A DNA stretch of 64,000 nt from Caldicoprobacter oshimai DSM 21659 (GTDB taxonomy: Bacteria; Bacillota; Clostridia; Caldicoprobacterales; Caldicoprobacteraceae). This document shows positions 53,098 to 61,951 of this stretch, in pieces. The stretch spans positions 1-64,000 of the forward strand of contig JAGB01000004.1 of assembly GCA_000526435.1 (NCBI GenBank). The letters run 5' to 3'. Each line of letters begins with the position of its first letter. Within the stretch, counting starts at the first letter, position 1. The notes under the pieces were generated by a model. It was not told the origin of the DNA. It did no database searches and was given only the letters and a program-made list of their open reading frames with translations. A program made the position numbers and the translations under genes.

Positions 53098-53574
53098 TCA
53101 AATTCCCTCCTGTACGTTCTTCTCGTTGTTTCCCTGGGTCATTTCTCCGCCGGCATTCTGCTTTGTTTCTCCACCAACATCCTGCTTTGTTTCCTGGGCA
53201 CCGCCAGGCTGGGCACTGTCCTGTTCCCCGGTTCGAGAGGCATGTTGAGCCTCAGGCTGCTGTCTCTCCGCCTGAGCTCCTTCTTCCTGCATCTCTTTTT
53301 TTATGTTCTCCACTCGCTTCTTTAACCCTTCAATCTTTTCCCTGTGTTCGTCAATCTCCTGGCACAAACGATAGATGGCATCCAGGGAGTTATTCTCCTG
53401 TTTGTAAGCCTCGTATACCGCCTGCCCGATCTCCCTGTACAGCCTCTTTATGGTATCCTCTTCTTTGAAGATCTCATAATTGAGCTTGCCCAGCTCTACC
53501 AGCTCTTCCGACTTTTCGCCAACTTTTTTGACAACCTCACCAAGCCTTTTGGCCAGCTCATCGATAAAAGCCAT
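53098..53574 (-). CDS. Coiled-coil protein with Gln/Gly-rich tail
   Basis: I do not recognise a characterised family. The 158-residue protein starts MAFIDELAKRLGEVVKKV and is a single long amphipathic helix or coiled coil to about residue 95 (RLCQEIDEHREKIEGLKKRV). A low-complexity tail with the near-repeats QETKQDVGG, ETKQNAGG and EMTQGN follows. There is no signal peptide or membrane helix. ATG at 53574 has AGGAGGG nine bases upstream. Similar short proteins with a zinc-ribbon tail exist in Firmicutes, but no Cys pair is present here. Confidence 0.75.
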   Translation of the reverse strand: MAFIDELAKRLGEVVKKVGEKSEELVELGKLNYEIFKEEDTIKRLYREIGQAVYEAYKQENNSLDAIYRLCQEIDEHREKIEGLKKRVENIKKEMQEEGAQAERQQPEAQHASRTGEQDSAQPGGAQETKQDVGGETKQNAGGEMTQGNNEKNVQEGI

Positions 53575-53740
53575 CCTCACACCCTCCTTTCACACTTTTT
53601 ATGCCACCATATAACCCCACAAACACCATATCTACATAAGGCACCAATTTTGAACCACACCAGCATTTTCTTCTCTATCTCTAATATACTCTTCCCCTAT
53701 TTGAATGCATTCATACTGTTTTTTCTCACCAGTCCAATCG

Positions 53741-54862
53741 TCAAGCATCGCTTCTGCACTCACTCAACCCAGCTATCTCTTGTGCTCTTTTGATCTCCTG
53801 TATAACACGCTCATCGGTTTCATCTTTCAGCGCATCGGCTAAAGCATTCATGCTCTCTCTGCCGCCTATTTTACCCAGTGCCCATGCGCTGTACGCACGA
53901 ATTGGAGGATGAGGATGTTTCAAGGTTTTAATCAGCAACGGAACAAATTTGGGCTGACCAAAATTGCCTGCCACAATGATAGCACTGGATAGCAATCGTT
54001 GAGGCCTGGCGTAATTACTCCCTATCAAAGATGCCACGGCCTCTATCGATTTCCGATCGTTTTCAACCAATGCCTTTATCAATGCATAAACGTCAAACGG
54101 CCGTAAATGATCATCTTCTGGAAGACGAGCCTGGCGGGTTATCCTGCTGTTCCTGTGGCATACCATCTGGCATATATCGCATCCCAGCAACCTGGTACCC
54201 AACTTCTCCCTTATGTCCACCGGGACAAATTCCGAGCTCAACATATAGGCTCTCAAACAGCGTCCCGGCAAAACAGCGCCATCATCGGCAATGGCATGCG
54301 CAGGACAGGCCTGTATGCACCGATTACATTCCCCGCACAGGCACAAATCTTGAGACTGACTGTCACAGGACAGAGGCGCATCAGTTAAAATGAGATGAAG
54401 GGTAACCCACGAGCCGTATTCCCCTACATATATCAGGCCGTTTTTCCCGAAGGTTCCCACTCCTGCTCTATAAGCCGCCGCCTTGGCCGGCAAAGGCGGC
54501 TCAACCATGATCTTGTAACCCCGCTGGCCAATAACCCTGGCCAGCTCCTCAACCGCTTTCCTGGCGCCAGGATACTCCACATAATGCGCCGAATACCTGG
54601 GCACCCCTTCAGGAAACTCCTCGGGATACGGCAGATAAGGATGAACGGCCACCACAATGGCTCTGGCATCTGGCATCAAATCTTCAGGATAAGGGGTAAG
54701 CCTGCTTAGAACTCTTTCCACTTTGCTGTCCATCGTTCTCCGTACTTCAACCGCCTGGCACCACAGGTCAAACGGCCGTGCATCGGTAATGCCTATAACA
54801 GGAAATCCCAGATGCTTACCCCGCTCTATAAGCTCTGCCTTCAGAATATCCAAGTTTTCCAC
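53741..54862 (-). CDS. QueG-like 4Fe-4S protein with HEAT repeats, catalytic Asp missing
   Basis: It is related to epoxyqueuosine reductase, which uses cobalamin and two [4Fe-4S] clusters. The 373-residue protein keeps both cluster motifs, CGECNRCIQACPAHA and GCDICQMVCH, the GVGTFGKNGLIYVGEYGSW region and C-terminal HEAT-like repeats. Where QueG has VDTG followed by DRA, this protein reads VEPPLPAKAAA, so the catalytic Asp is absent; a YxxGxDYH-like segment is also changed to YSAHYVEYPGA. The start is a GTG at 54862 with AAAGGGG nine bases upstream; an ATG at 54895 has no site. True QueG activity is therefore doubtful. Confidence 0.8.
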   Translation of the reverse strand: MENLDILKAELIERGKHLGFPVIGITDARPFDLWCQAVEVRRTMDSKVERVLSRLTPYPEDLMPDARAIVVAVHPYLPYPEEFPEGVPRYSAHYVEYPGARKAVEELARVIGQRGYKIMVEPPLPAKAAAYRAGVGTFGKNGLIYVGEYGSWVTLHLILTDAPLSCDSQSQDLCLCGECNRCIQACPAHAIADDGAVLPGRCLRAYMLSSEFVPVDIREKLGTRLLGCDICQMVCHRNSRITRQARLPEDDHLRPFDVYALIKALVENDRKSIEAVASLIGSNYARPQRLLSSAIIVAGNFGQPKFVPLLIKTLKHPHPPIRAYSAWALGKIGGRESMNALADALKDETDERVIQEIKRAQEIAGLSECRSDA

Positions 54863-54905
54863 AACAGCTGCCCCTTTTTTGAGCAATTTTTGCATCTGTT
54901 AAAAA

Positions 54906-55901
54906 TTATACAATCAGACCTATCCGCTCATACACCTTTTTGAGCGTCTGGGAGGCTATTCTTGCTGCCCTTTGAGCCCCTTCCTTCATCAATTTTACCA
55001 GATAATCCTCGTCCTTCATAAGCTCATAGTAACGCTGCTGAATTGGCTTCAAAGCCTCAACCACGCACTCACCCACGGCTTTTTTGAAGTCACCGTAACC
55101 CTTACCTTCAAACTCCCGTTCGATCTCTTCATATGTCTTACCGGTAATGGCGGCGTATATATTCATCAGATTGCTTATACCTGGCTTGTTTTCTTCGTCA
55201 TATTTTATTTCCCTTCCCGAGTCGGTGACGGCTCTCTTAAACTTCTTCATGATCACGTCTGGCTCATCCAGCAAAGAGATATAGGCATTTGGGTTTTCAT
55301 CGGATTTGGACATCTTCTTGGTGGGATCCTGCAGGCTCATCACCCTGGCAGCCACTTTGGGGATATACACCTCCGGCACGACAAACACGTCACCATAAAG
55401 GCTGTTAAACCTCTGGGCTATATCCCTGGTCAGCTCCAGGTGCTGCTTCTGGTCCTCACCTACCGGAACAAGATGGGTCTGATACAGCAATATATCAGCC
55501 GCCATGAGTACCGGGTAGGTAAACAATCCCGCATTGATGTTGTCCTTGTGCTTCCTGGACTTCTCCTTAAACTGGGTCATTCGGCTCAGCTCACCCATGT
55601 AGGCATAACAGTTCAAAATCCAGGCCAGCTCCGCATGTGCGCTCACATGCGACTGAACGAACAGGGTGTTCTTTTCCACGTCCAGCCCGCAGGCCATATA
55701 AAGCGCAAACAAAGACAAGCTCCTGCGCCGGAGCTCCTCAGGGTCCTGACGTACCGTCAAAGCATGAAGGTCAACTATGCAATAAAAACAGTCATACTCC
55801 TCCTGAAGAAAAACCCAGTTTTTAATGGCCCCCAGATAATTGCCAAGGGTGAGATTCCCCGACGGCTGTACACCACTAAAAATCCTCTTCTTTTGTTCCA
55901 T
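54906..55901 (-). CDS. trpS: Tryptophanyl-tRNA synthetase TrpS
   Basis: It charges tRNA-Trp. The 331-residue class I enzyme starts [24 protein letters not shown], with PSGNLTLGN as the HIGH-type motif and [10 protein letters not shown] as the KMSKS loop. [15 protein letters not shown] and [16 protein letters not shown] are the expected Trp-site segments. A GAGAGG site precedes the ATG. Only about 90 bases separate it from the glycosylase gene upstream, too short for a T-box, so it is probably co-transcribed from the promoter at 57367-57396. Confidence 0.97.
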   Translation of the reverse strand: MEQKKRIFSGVQPSGNLTLGNYLGAIKNWVFLQEEYDCFYCIVDLHALTVRQDPEELRRRSLSLFALYMACGLDVEKNTLFVQSHVSAHAELAWILNCYAYMGELSRMTQFKEKSRKHKDNINAGLFTYPVLMAADILLYQTHLVPVGEDQKQHLELTRDIAQRFNSLYGDVFVVPEVYIPKVAARVMSLQDPTKKMSKSDENPNAYISLLDEPDVIMKKFKRAVTDSGREIKYDEENKPGISNLMNIYAAITGKTYEEIEREFEGKGYGDFKKAVGECVVEALKPIQQRYYELMKDEDYLVKLMKEGAQRAARIASQTLKKVYERIGLIV

Positions 55902-55993
55902 CACTTATTCATCCTCTCCATCGAATAATCGAATAATATATATCATATATTAACCTCTTCACCTTCTTGCCGGCTATTTTATAGCCTTTATAA

Positions 55994-56632
55994 TTACAAT
56001 ATCCCCTTCTCCTCAAGATAACGCCTCAATTTTTCCACATCCTCGAGATATACCTCTTTCAACTGCGGGCGGTATATTATGCTGGCCGGGTGATACAGCG
56101 GGAACAGGGTCATCCTTACCCCTTCCTCGCCCACCGCTATATCGATAGGAGTACCGTGTACCTGCCCTATGGTAATCCTATTGTCATCGCTCAGCACCTT
56201 AAGGGGGACATTGCCCAGGCTTACGACAAGTGTCGGGCGGATGATGCACAGCTCTTTATAAAGCAGGCCTCGGCTGAGCTCTATCTCCTCCCTGTTGGGT
56301 GGGCGGTTGGATACGCGGCCACTTGCCGGATCAACCTTCACCGGCCTGAATTTAACAGCATTGGTGATGTAGATATCCTCACGCTTTATGCCCAGTATCT
56401 CCAAAAATTCGTTCAGGTTTTGACCGGCCTGCCCTACAAAAGGCCTTTGCTGTACTACCTCCTGCTGCCCGGGTGCCTCACCTACCAGAACCAGCGGTGC
56501 ATCGGGATTTCCCTCGCCAAACACCAAAATCTTCTCTTCATCCCTGTATATCTCCCTAAAAAAAGAAATGCTCTCCTGTTTCAATTTCTGGAGCTGCTTG
56601 GCTTTTTGCTTGGCTTTTCTACTTGTTGGCAC
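55994..56632 (-). CDS. Uracil-DNA glycosylase paralogue lacking Fe-S cysteines
   Basis: It belongs to the family 4/5 uracil-DNA glycosylase fold. The 212-residue protein has GEAPGQQEVVQQRPFVGQAGQ, IYITNAVKFRPV, VVSLGNVPLKVL and YHPASIIYRP, all matching family motifs in order. The four Cys that bind [4Fe-4S] in family 4 are absent: the N-terminal CxxC is replaced by a basic helix rich in Lys and Gln, KCRP by KFRP, and the last Cys is not where expected. The usual acidic residue after GEAPG..E is Val. A GTG at 56632 has the better spaced GAGGAG site. It may have lost glycosylase activity or changed substrate. Confidence 0.8.
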   Translation of the reverse strand: MPTSRKAKQKAKQLQKLKQESISFFREIYRDEEKILVFGEGNPDAPLVLVGEAPGQQEVVQQRPFVGQAGQNLNEFLEILGIKREDIYITNAVKFRPVKVDPASGRVSNRPPNREEIELSRGLLYKELCIIRPTLVVSLGNVPLKVLSDDNRITIGQVHGTPIDIAVGEEGVRMTLFPLYHPASIIYRPQLKEVYLEDVEKLRRYLEEKGIL

Positions 56633-56649
56633 TCTCACATCTCCTCTTT

Positions 56650-56685
56650 AAGATACATTGTTTCAATAAGATACATTGTTTCAAT
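56650..56685. repeat. Perfect 18-bp tandem duplication
   Basis: AAGATACATTGTTTCAAT occurs twice head to tail, at 56650-56667 and 56668-56685, between the two glycosylase genes. On the minus strand each copy starts ATTGAAAC, the same 8-mer as the crRNA handle; this is most likely chance. Confidence 0.9.
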
Positions 56686-56702
56686 TTAAATAATATTTTT
56701 TG

Positions 56703-57284
56703 CTACGGCTTCAACCCTAATTCGTGCAACTTATCCCTTATCTTTTTAAAATCCTCCCAGGCGTCATACTTTTTGTCCGAATCCCTGAGCAGCGCAGCAG
56801 GATGATACGTGGCCATCAACCAGTAGCCCTTTCTCTCAAACCACTGACCGCGTATGCTGGTTATGGAAGCTTTTCTGTCTATTACGTAGCGCATGGCCGT
56901 GGCACCTAAACACACTATTATTCGCGGGCGTACAAGATAAACCTGCCTTCTAAGATAAGGCAGGCAGCTCTCAGCCTCGCTCTCGCGCGGCACCCTGTTG
57001 CCCGGCGGACGACACTTTACAATGTTGGCTATATACACCTCTTCCCTTTTGAGCCCAATGGCCGCTATCATCTTATTGAGAAGCTGCCCCGCTTTTCCCA
57101 CAAACGGCCTCCCGGTCAAATCTTCGTCACGTCCCGGCCCTTCACCGATAAACATCAAATCGGCATTCCGGTTTCCTTCACCCGGGACGACGTGCGTCCG
57201 GGTTTTGTACAGGTCACATTTTTGACATGTCTCTACAGCCCGTATGAGCTGTGCCCACAGTTTCTCGGTATCCACAGCATCCAT
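56703..57284 (-). CDS. Family 4 uracil-DNA glycosylase
   Basis: It removes uracil from DNA to start base excision repair. The 193-residue protein has the Fe-S set CQKC (near residue 22), KCRPPGNR and SCLPYL. Its catalytic-pocket motifs are GEGPGRDEDLTGRPFVGKAGQ and TYHPAALLR. It matches the thermophile-type family 4 enzymes in length and order. The ATG at 57284 has AAGGGGC upstream; the longer frame lacks a site. It is the first gene of a unit with the paralogue, and a promoter lies at 57367-57396. Confidence 0.94.
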   Translation of the reverse strand: MDAVDTEKLWAQLIRAVETCQKCDLYKTRTHVVPGEGNRNADLMFIGEGPGRDEDLTGRPFVGKAGQLLNKMIAAIGLKREEVYIANIVKCRPPGNRVPRESEAESCLPYLRRQVYLVRPRIIVCLGATAMRYVIDRKASITSIRGQWFERKGYWLMATYHPAALLRDSDKKYDAWEDFKKIRDKLHELGLKP

Positions 57285-57738
57285 AAAGCAAAAGCCCCTT
57301 TGTCTCATTTATATCAATTTGGCAGAAAAATGTTATGCCTCTTGTGAATTATTTATCCTTCCTTCCATTATACTATAACCTCACATATAACTTCAACCGT
57401 CCAAGCTGTCAGCCCCCATAGAGACGGCAATTCATAAAAAGCGCAGTACATCGCCTTAACAGCGGATTCGCCGGCCACTTTAAGCAATATACGTCATTTA
57501 CCTTACCTGCGATTCTGCCATAACGGCACTTTACTCAATCTCGCTCACGCCAAAAGCCAAAAATATAACAAATTAATGTGAAATTTATAACATCATTAAT
57601 TTCATTTGTCAAAAAATTTACAATTATTAAATAAAAAATAAGTTTCTCTCTCCCTCCGCCCATGGTATAATAATAGTACAGAATATATGGAAAATCAAGT
57701 CCAAAAGCACAGCATTTCTGAGAAAGGAGGTCCCTCGA
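57285..57738. promoter_or_regulatory. Divergent intergenic region with promoters on both strands
   Basis: On the minus strand TTGAAG (57391-57396) and TATAAT (57367-57372), 18 bases apart, should drive the glycosylase-trpS-QueG-like unit. On the plus strand a TATAAT at 57666-57671 precedes the small DUF6951-like gene, with no clear -35. The middle of the gap holds nothing I can identify. Confidence 0.5.
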
Positions 57739-58035
57739 ATGTGCAAATATGCCTCCAGGTGCGCATTGTGCAACAGAACAGTAGAGGTCCAGGCTCAGCA
57801 ACAAGATGTGAATACTGTAGAAATAAAAATTTCATCTGACTGCCCCAACCTTCAACCACTGGTAAATAGACCTATTCATTTGGATGCTATATATGAAGTA
57901 ATAGCCTCAAAGGAACAATCCTTGCTGTACGGCTTGCTCAAACAATACCACAGGCAAATAGAAGACTGCACAGTGTACGACATAATAAAAGATTCAATAG
58001 GGCAAAATTTAGGCCGTTATTATGAACTGGTCTGA
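57739..58035 (+). CDS. Small Cys-containing protein, DUF6951-like
   Basis: I recognise only a resemblance to DUF6951-type small proteins. The 98-residue product starts MCKYASRCALCNRTVEVQAQ, with four Cys in all plus C35 in ISSDCPNLQPL and a late C in EDCTVYDIIKDSIGQNLGR. The SSDCPN element and a late Cys before a helix are the family pattern. AAAGGAGG precedes the ATG by seven bases. It is monocistronic, with its own terminator, and divergent from the glycosylase unit. Function is unknown; corrinoid or metal protein partners are known neighbours for the family only by my recollection. Confidence 0.7.
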   Translation: MCKYASRCALCNRTVEVQAQQQDVNTVEIKISSDCPNLQPLVNRPIHLDAIYEVIASKEQSLLYGLLKQYHRQIEDCTVYDIIKDSIGQNLGRYYELV

Positions 58036-58077
58036 TGCACGCCTTTAAAATTAAAGTCAAGAACTGGAACCAAAAAT

Positions 58078-58119
58078 AAAAAAGCACGCATGAGAGCAAA
58101 CCCCATACGTGCTTTTTTT
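58078..58119. terminator. Bidirectional terminator after DUF6951-like gene and porB
   Basis: AAAAAAGCACG and CGTGCTTTTTTT arms around a 20-base loop separate the convergent ends of the small plus-strand gene and the minus-strand por operon. Confidence 0.85.
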
Positions 58120-58133
58120 ATTTTTTACCAGCT

Positions 58134-59069
58134 TTATGCCTCTCCACACAGCTCCAGCAGCCTATTCCATCTCCTGTCCACTTCTTTCTGGATCTCATCG
58201 AGCAATCCTTCGTTTTCCTTGGTGAACAGATGACGGAACCTGCCCTGGGGCTTCAGATATTCTACTACTGGAAGCTTGTTCTTGGGCTTATAGTTCAAGA
58301 TGAACTTGCCTTCAATCACCTCATAAAGAGGCCATACACAGGTCTCTATAGCCAACCTCACAATTTCCATCAGCTGAGGGGTATTGTATCTCCATCCGCG
58401 TGGACACGGCGCCAGTACGTTTAAAAACGCCGGCCCTGGAGTGTAGAGAGCCTTCTCGGCCTTCTCGTAAAGGTCCTTCAGGTTCCTAAAAGGAGCGGTC
58501 TGAGCCACATAGGGAATGTTGTGGGCAGCCATGATCATGGTCAAATCCTTCTTAAACTGAACCTTACCGGGTATCTCGCTTCCAGCAGGCGAAGTAGTGG
58601 TATCGGCATATTTAGGCGTGGACGAAGACCTCTGTATTCCCGTGTTCATATAAGCCTCGTTATCATAGCAGACATATACCATATCATGGCCTCTTTCCAT
58701 GGCTCCAGAAAGAGCCTGGAAACCTATATCATAAGTGCCACCGTCCCCGCCAAAGGCAATAAACTTGGTAGTACCCTTCACCTTGCCAACCTTGGCCAGC
58801 GCACGATATGCAGCCTCGGCCCCCGAAACGGTAGCAGCAGCATTCTCAAACGCACTGTGGATAAACGAATCCTTCCAGGCGGTGTAAGGATACAAGCAGG
58901 TCGAAACTTCAAGGCAACCTGTGGCCACTCCAATAACCGCATGGTCCTCGGGCTTCAAAGCTCTGAGTACAGTCCTCACCACGATAGGAGCGCCGCACCC
59001 TGCACACATCCTGTGCCCGCCAGTGATGCGTTCCTCTTTTTCCGTCAAAGTCTTAAGATTGTATGCCAC
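58134..59069 (-). CDS. porB: Pyruvate:ferredoxin oxidoreductase, beta subunit
   Basis: This is the TPP-binding subunit of the enzyme that oxidises pyruvate to acetyl-CoA and CO2 and reduces ferredoxin. The 311-residue protein has the proximal cluster Cys in RMCAGCGAP, ATGCLEVST and APCPRGW. The TPP motif is AFGGDGGTYDIGFQALSGAM with DNEAYMNTG. The start is a GTG at 59069, eight bases after AGGAGGTG; the frame from 59078 would leave no spacing. It is the last gene of porC-porD-porA-porB. Confidence 0.95.
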   Translation of the reverse strand: MAYNLKTLTEKEERITGGHRMCAGCGAPIVVRTVLRALKPEDHAVIGVATGCLEVSTCLYPYTAWKDSFIHSAFENAAATVSGAEAAYRALAKVGKVKGTTKFIAFGGDGGTYDIGFQALSGAMERGHDMVYVCYDNEAYMNTGIQRSSSTPKYADTTTSPAGSEIPGKVQFKKDLTMIMAAHNIPYVAQTAPFRNLKDLYEKAEKALYTPGPAFLNVLAPCPRGWRYNTPQLMEIVRLAIETCVWPLYEVIEGKFILNYKPKNKLPVVEYLKPQGRFRHLFTKENEGLLDEIQKEVDRRWNRLLELCGEA

Positions 59070-59081
59070 CTTGCACACCTC

Positions 59082-60263
59082 CTATTCTCTTACGCCCAGG
59101 TAGTTGAAGGTCGATTTTACCTGTCCGGTCCTTGCGATTTCCAACAGGTCCTTATATACGCCCATAATCTCATCAGGACGCACATCGCGGCCACCCAGAC
59201 CATATATATAGCTTACAGCCTTGGTATCTTTCGCATAATCAAACATGGCGCTTCTTACTTCTGTAAACAAGGGCCCACCTGCTGTCGAGAAGCTCTCAGC
59301 CTTGTCCATAATGGCCACAGCTTTCAAATGCGACAGGGCTTTACCCAGCTCCTCAAACGGGAATGGGCGGAACACCCTCAACTTGATCAAACCGGCCTTG
59401 ATGCCCTGCTTGCGCAGCTCGTTCACAACAAATTTGGCAGTACCGGCTGTAGAGTTCATTATGACAATACCCACTTCAGCATCTTCCATCTTGTATTCCT
59501 CAAAATATCCGTACTTCCTGCCGGTCAGCTTCTCAAACTCCTGTGCGACCTCCAGGATCACCCTCTTTGCATTCTTCATGGCCTCTGCCTGTGCCCGCTT
59601 GTGTTCAAAGTAAAACGCAGGCATATCAAGTGGACCCATAGAAATAGGATTATCTCTGTCAAGCAAAGAGTACTGCGGTTTATACTCTCCAATAAATTCC
59701 TTTACCTTCTCATCCTCAATAAGCTCTATATTCTCCACAGCATGGCTGGTGATAAATCCATCGTAACACACCATCACGGGCAGCTGCACGTCCTTGTGCT
59801 CGGCAATGCGAATAGCCTGAATCAGGTTGTCGTAAGCTTCCTGATTGTTTTCGCAGTACAGCTGAATCCAGCCCGAATCCCTGGCACCCATGCTATCGCT
59901 GTGGTCATTGTGAATGTTGATGGGGCCAGACAAAGCTCGGTTTATAACCGACATGACGATGGGCAAGCGCAGCGAAGCAGCTATATACAGCATCTCCCAC
60001 ATCAATGCCAGGCCCTGCGAAGAGGTAGCCGTCATGGTCCTGGCACCAGCCGCCTCAGCGCCTATACATGCGCTCATCGCACTGTGCTCTGACTCAACGG
60101 CCACAAACTCGGTGTGTACCTGGCCATTGGCAACAAACTGAGAAAAGTATTGGGGCACTTCGGTCGATGGCGTAATAGGAAATGCCGCCACGACATCCGG
60201 GTCGATCTGGCGCATAGCCACAGCTATAGCTTCATTACCGCTCAACTTATCCTTGATTGCCAT
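59082..60263 (-). CDS. porA: Pyruvate:ferredoxin oxidoreductase, alpha subunit
   Basis: It is the catalytic core subunit that pairs with PorB. The 393-residue protein starts MAIKDKLSGNEAIAVAM and shows AAFPITPSTEVPQYF, RTMTATSSQGLALMWEMLY and PISMGPLDMPAFYF, all typical of the alpha subunit. IVIMNSTAGTAK and IKLRVFRPFPFEEL mark the C-terminal transketolase-like domain. The ATG at 60263 has GGGAGGGGG upstream; a frame starting 13 codons earlier overlaps porD's end. Confidence 0.95.
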   Translation of the reverse strand: MAIKDKLSGNEAIAVAMRQIDPDVVAAFPITPSTEVPQYFSQFVANGQVHTEFVAVESEHSAMSACIGAEAAGARTMTATSSQGLALMWEMLYIAASLRLPIVMSVINRALSGPINIHNDHSDSMGARDSGWIQLYCENNQEAYDNLIQAIRIAEHKDVQLPVMVCYDGFITSHAVENIELIEDEKVKEFIGEYKPQYSLLDRDNPISMGPLDMPAFYFEHKRAQAEAMKNAKRVILEVAQEFEKLTGRKYGYFEEYKMEDAEVGIVIMNSTAGTAKFVVNELRKQGIKAGLIKLRVFRPFPFEELGKALSHLKAVAIMDKAESFSTAGGPLFTEVRSAMFDYAKDTKAVSYIYGLGGRDVRPDEIMGVYKDLLEIARTGQVKSTFNYLGVRE

Positions 60264-60279
60264 TCCACATCCCCCTCCC

Positions 60280-60585
60280 TTACTCTTCTTCCACAAAATC
60301 AATGGCTTTAAACGGACATACCTCTACACAAATTCCACAACCCTTGCAGTGGTCAAAGTCAAAGTCCTTCCTCTTGCCGTTCTCCACAGGAATAGCCATA
60401 TCGGGGCACACCGGCCAGCACAGCAGACACTGCTTGCACTTGTCTGGCAACCACACTGGCCTCATGGAACGCCAGTCACCAGTTTTGAAGTCCTCTGCAT
60501 TACCGGCATCTATGATATGTCCACCCTGCAGCATCTCTTTCCATGACGCATCTTCCCTTATGTTCATTTTCCTCTCTTTGGTCAT
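60280..60585 (-). CDS. porD: Pyruvate:ferredoxin oxidoreductase, delta (2x[4Fe-4S]) subunit
   Basis: It carries electrons from the TPP site to ferredoxin. The 101-residue protein has two cluster motifs, CKQCLLCWPVCP and CKGCGICVEVCP, spaced as in other PorD proteins. Its N-terminal part (GDWRSMRPVW) packs on the other subunits. It overlaps porC by 4 bases. Its presence as a separate gene marks the four-subunit type common in archaea and thermophilic bacteria rather than the fused clostridial enzyme. Confidence 0.95.
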   Translation of the reverse strand: MTKERKMNIREDASWKEMLQGGHIIDAGNAEDFKTGDWRSMRPVWLPDKCKQCLLCWPVCPDMAIPVENGKRKDFDFDHCKGCGICVEVCPFKAIDFVEEE

Positions 60586-61160
60586 AGCCCCTTCACCTCC
60601 CGCATGGCCCGCTTGAGAGCCCTCATATTCCCTTCTATCACGTGGGGTTTGGTAGCAAACTTGTGATGGAAGGACCTTTCCATGGCTTCAATAAACGCAT
60701 CCTCGTCCATCAACTTGGTGATTTTGGCAATTGCACCCAGCATAGGCACATTGGGGAAGTAACGTCCCAGCTCTTCCACCGATATCTTTCTCGCATCGAT
60801 GGTGTAAATCTTGCCCTCAAAGCCCTTCAATAACGGTCTGAACTCCTCAGGATCCTTAGCCGAATTTATCACAATAGCCCCATCTTTCTTGAGGCCAGCC
60901 GTTACATCCACCGCCGATACCAGCGTCTCGTCCACCACTATGACGTAATCAGGCTCATAAATGTTGGAGTGTATGGTAATCGGTTCATCGCTGATGCGGT
61001 TATAGGCGGTAATAGGCGCTCCCATTCGTTCCGGACCATATTCTGGGAACCCTTGGACGTATTTGCCCGTGTCAAAAGCAGCTTCGGCCAGTAAGAGAGA
61101 TGCGGTCTTGGCACCTTGTCCCCCTCTGCCGTGCCAGCGGATCTCTATCATCCTACCCAT
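60582..61160 (-). CDS. porC: Pyruvate:ferredoxin oxidoreductase, gamma subunit
   Basis: It is the first gene of the por operon and encodes the CoA-binding-side subunit. The 192-residue protein starts MGRMIEIRWHGRGGQGAKTA, the family signature. It continues QGFPEYGPERMGAPITAYNR and GRYFPNVPMLGAIAKI. AGGAGG lies 11 bases before the ATG. Its promoter at 61342-61370 gives an untranslated leader of about 170 bases. Confidence 0.95.
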   Translation of the reverse strand: MGRMIEIRWHGRGGQGAKTASLLLAEAAFDTGKYVQGFPEYGPERMGAPITAYNRISDEPITIHSNIYEPDYVIVVDETLVSAVDVTAGLKKDGAIVINSAKDPEEFRPLLKGFEGKIYTIDARKISVEELGRYFPNVPMLGAIAKITKLMDEDAFIEAMERSFHHKFATKPHVIEGNMRALKRAMREVKGL

Positions 61161-61341
61161 TTAAAGATTTCCTCCTTTCATTTTACGGTGCATAAATAAA
61201 TTCCTTAAATTTACAGCATCTGTACTAATACAAGCGGCAAAAATAAAATTGTATTATAACAGATGCTCAGATGCAATTATAACAGCTTCACAAAACCCAC
61301 TATTATAAATACTTGGTGGGCATATAACACTTATCAAATTA

Positions 61342-61370
61342 ATTATAACAGATGAGTTTTCCACTGTCAA
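61342..61370 (-). promoter_or_regulatory. Consensus sigma-A promoter of the por operon
   Basis: On the minus strand TTGACA (61365-61370) and TATAAT (61342-61347) match the consensus perfectly and are exactly 17 bases apart. The -10 region sits in CTGTTATAAT, a 10-mer repeated at 61276-61285 and 61253-61262 inside the leader. A strong constitutive promoter fits the central role of this enzyme. Confidence 0.85.
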
Positions 61371-61446
61371 CAAATTATAAAAATAAACAGAAAGGGGATG
61401 AATTATAGATGAGGAGGATGTGGCTTAGCAGAAAGGAATCGATAAA

Positions 61447-61722
61447 TCAAAGCAAAATGAACTGCAAAACCAAAATGAGAATAATCCCTGGAATTCCTAG
61501 AAAACCCACAATTAAAGCGGTAACCGGATTTATGGCCACCGTAACGCCAATTAGACCCCCTACCAGGTTTAACAGCCATAATATAATGCCACCGATAATG
61601 GCGTTGTATATCAATTTGAGGATTACTTTAAGCGGCACCAGCAAAAACCATCCCACAACGTATAAGAGCACCAGACCAGCAGCATAAGCCAGTATTACTT
61701 CCCACGGAATTGCCCCCGGCAT
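61447..61722 (-). CDS. bofA: BofA-family pro-sigma-K processing inhibitor
   Basis: BofA is a small membrane protein that holds back sigma-K activation during sporulation. The 91-residue product has two or three hydrophobic segments and the conserved C-terminus NPVTALIVGFLGIPGIILIL. The ATG at 61722 has AGGATG upstream and gives the usual size; the longer frame adds 20 atypical residues. It follows a DUF2508 gene, its normal partner. Its presence implies a spore-forming lineage. Confidence 0.9.
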   Translation of the reverse strand: MPGAIPWEVILAYAAGLVLLYVVGWFLLVPLKVILKLIYNAIIGGIILWLLNLVGGLIGVTVAINPVTALIVGFLGIPGIILILVLQFILL

Positions 61723-61951
61723 ATCAATCACATCCTGACTAAAAATTAATGGCAAGCAAGCCCAAACACAAATTGCCGACACTTTATAATATGATGCTAA
61801 TCCAACTTTTATGACACAGTCAACCCATCCTCCAAGACCAAGCTAGGCCTGTATGCTTAAATATTTGTACTAATTATAAACCACCAGTCGAGCTTAAATC
61901 ATCATATACGCTATAGCACAGCTGCAATACCTGTAGCAAGTGCCAAGCACC

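Noticed and set aside
54972-55928. Plus-strand open frame of 318 codons
   Set aside because: It is the antisense shadow of trpS and lacks a ribosome binding site.
55902-55993. T-box leader before trpS
   Set aside because: The gap is about 90 bases, too short for a T-box with terminator, and no T-box core sequence was seen.
56650-56685. ATTGAAAC in the 18-bp duplication as a CRISPR relic
   Set aside because: Only 8 bases match the repeat, with no 30-bp unit or spacer-sized interval.
58521-60092. Long plus-strand open frame of 523 codons
   Set aside because: It is antisense to porA and porB, whose motifs are clear; it has no ribosome binding site and its protein has no recognisable pattern.
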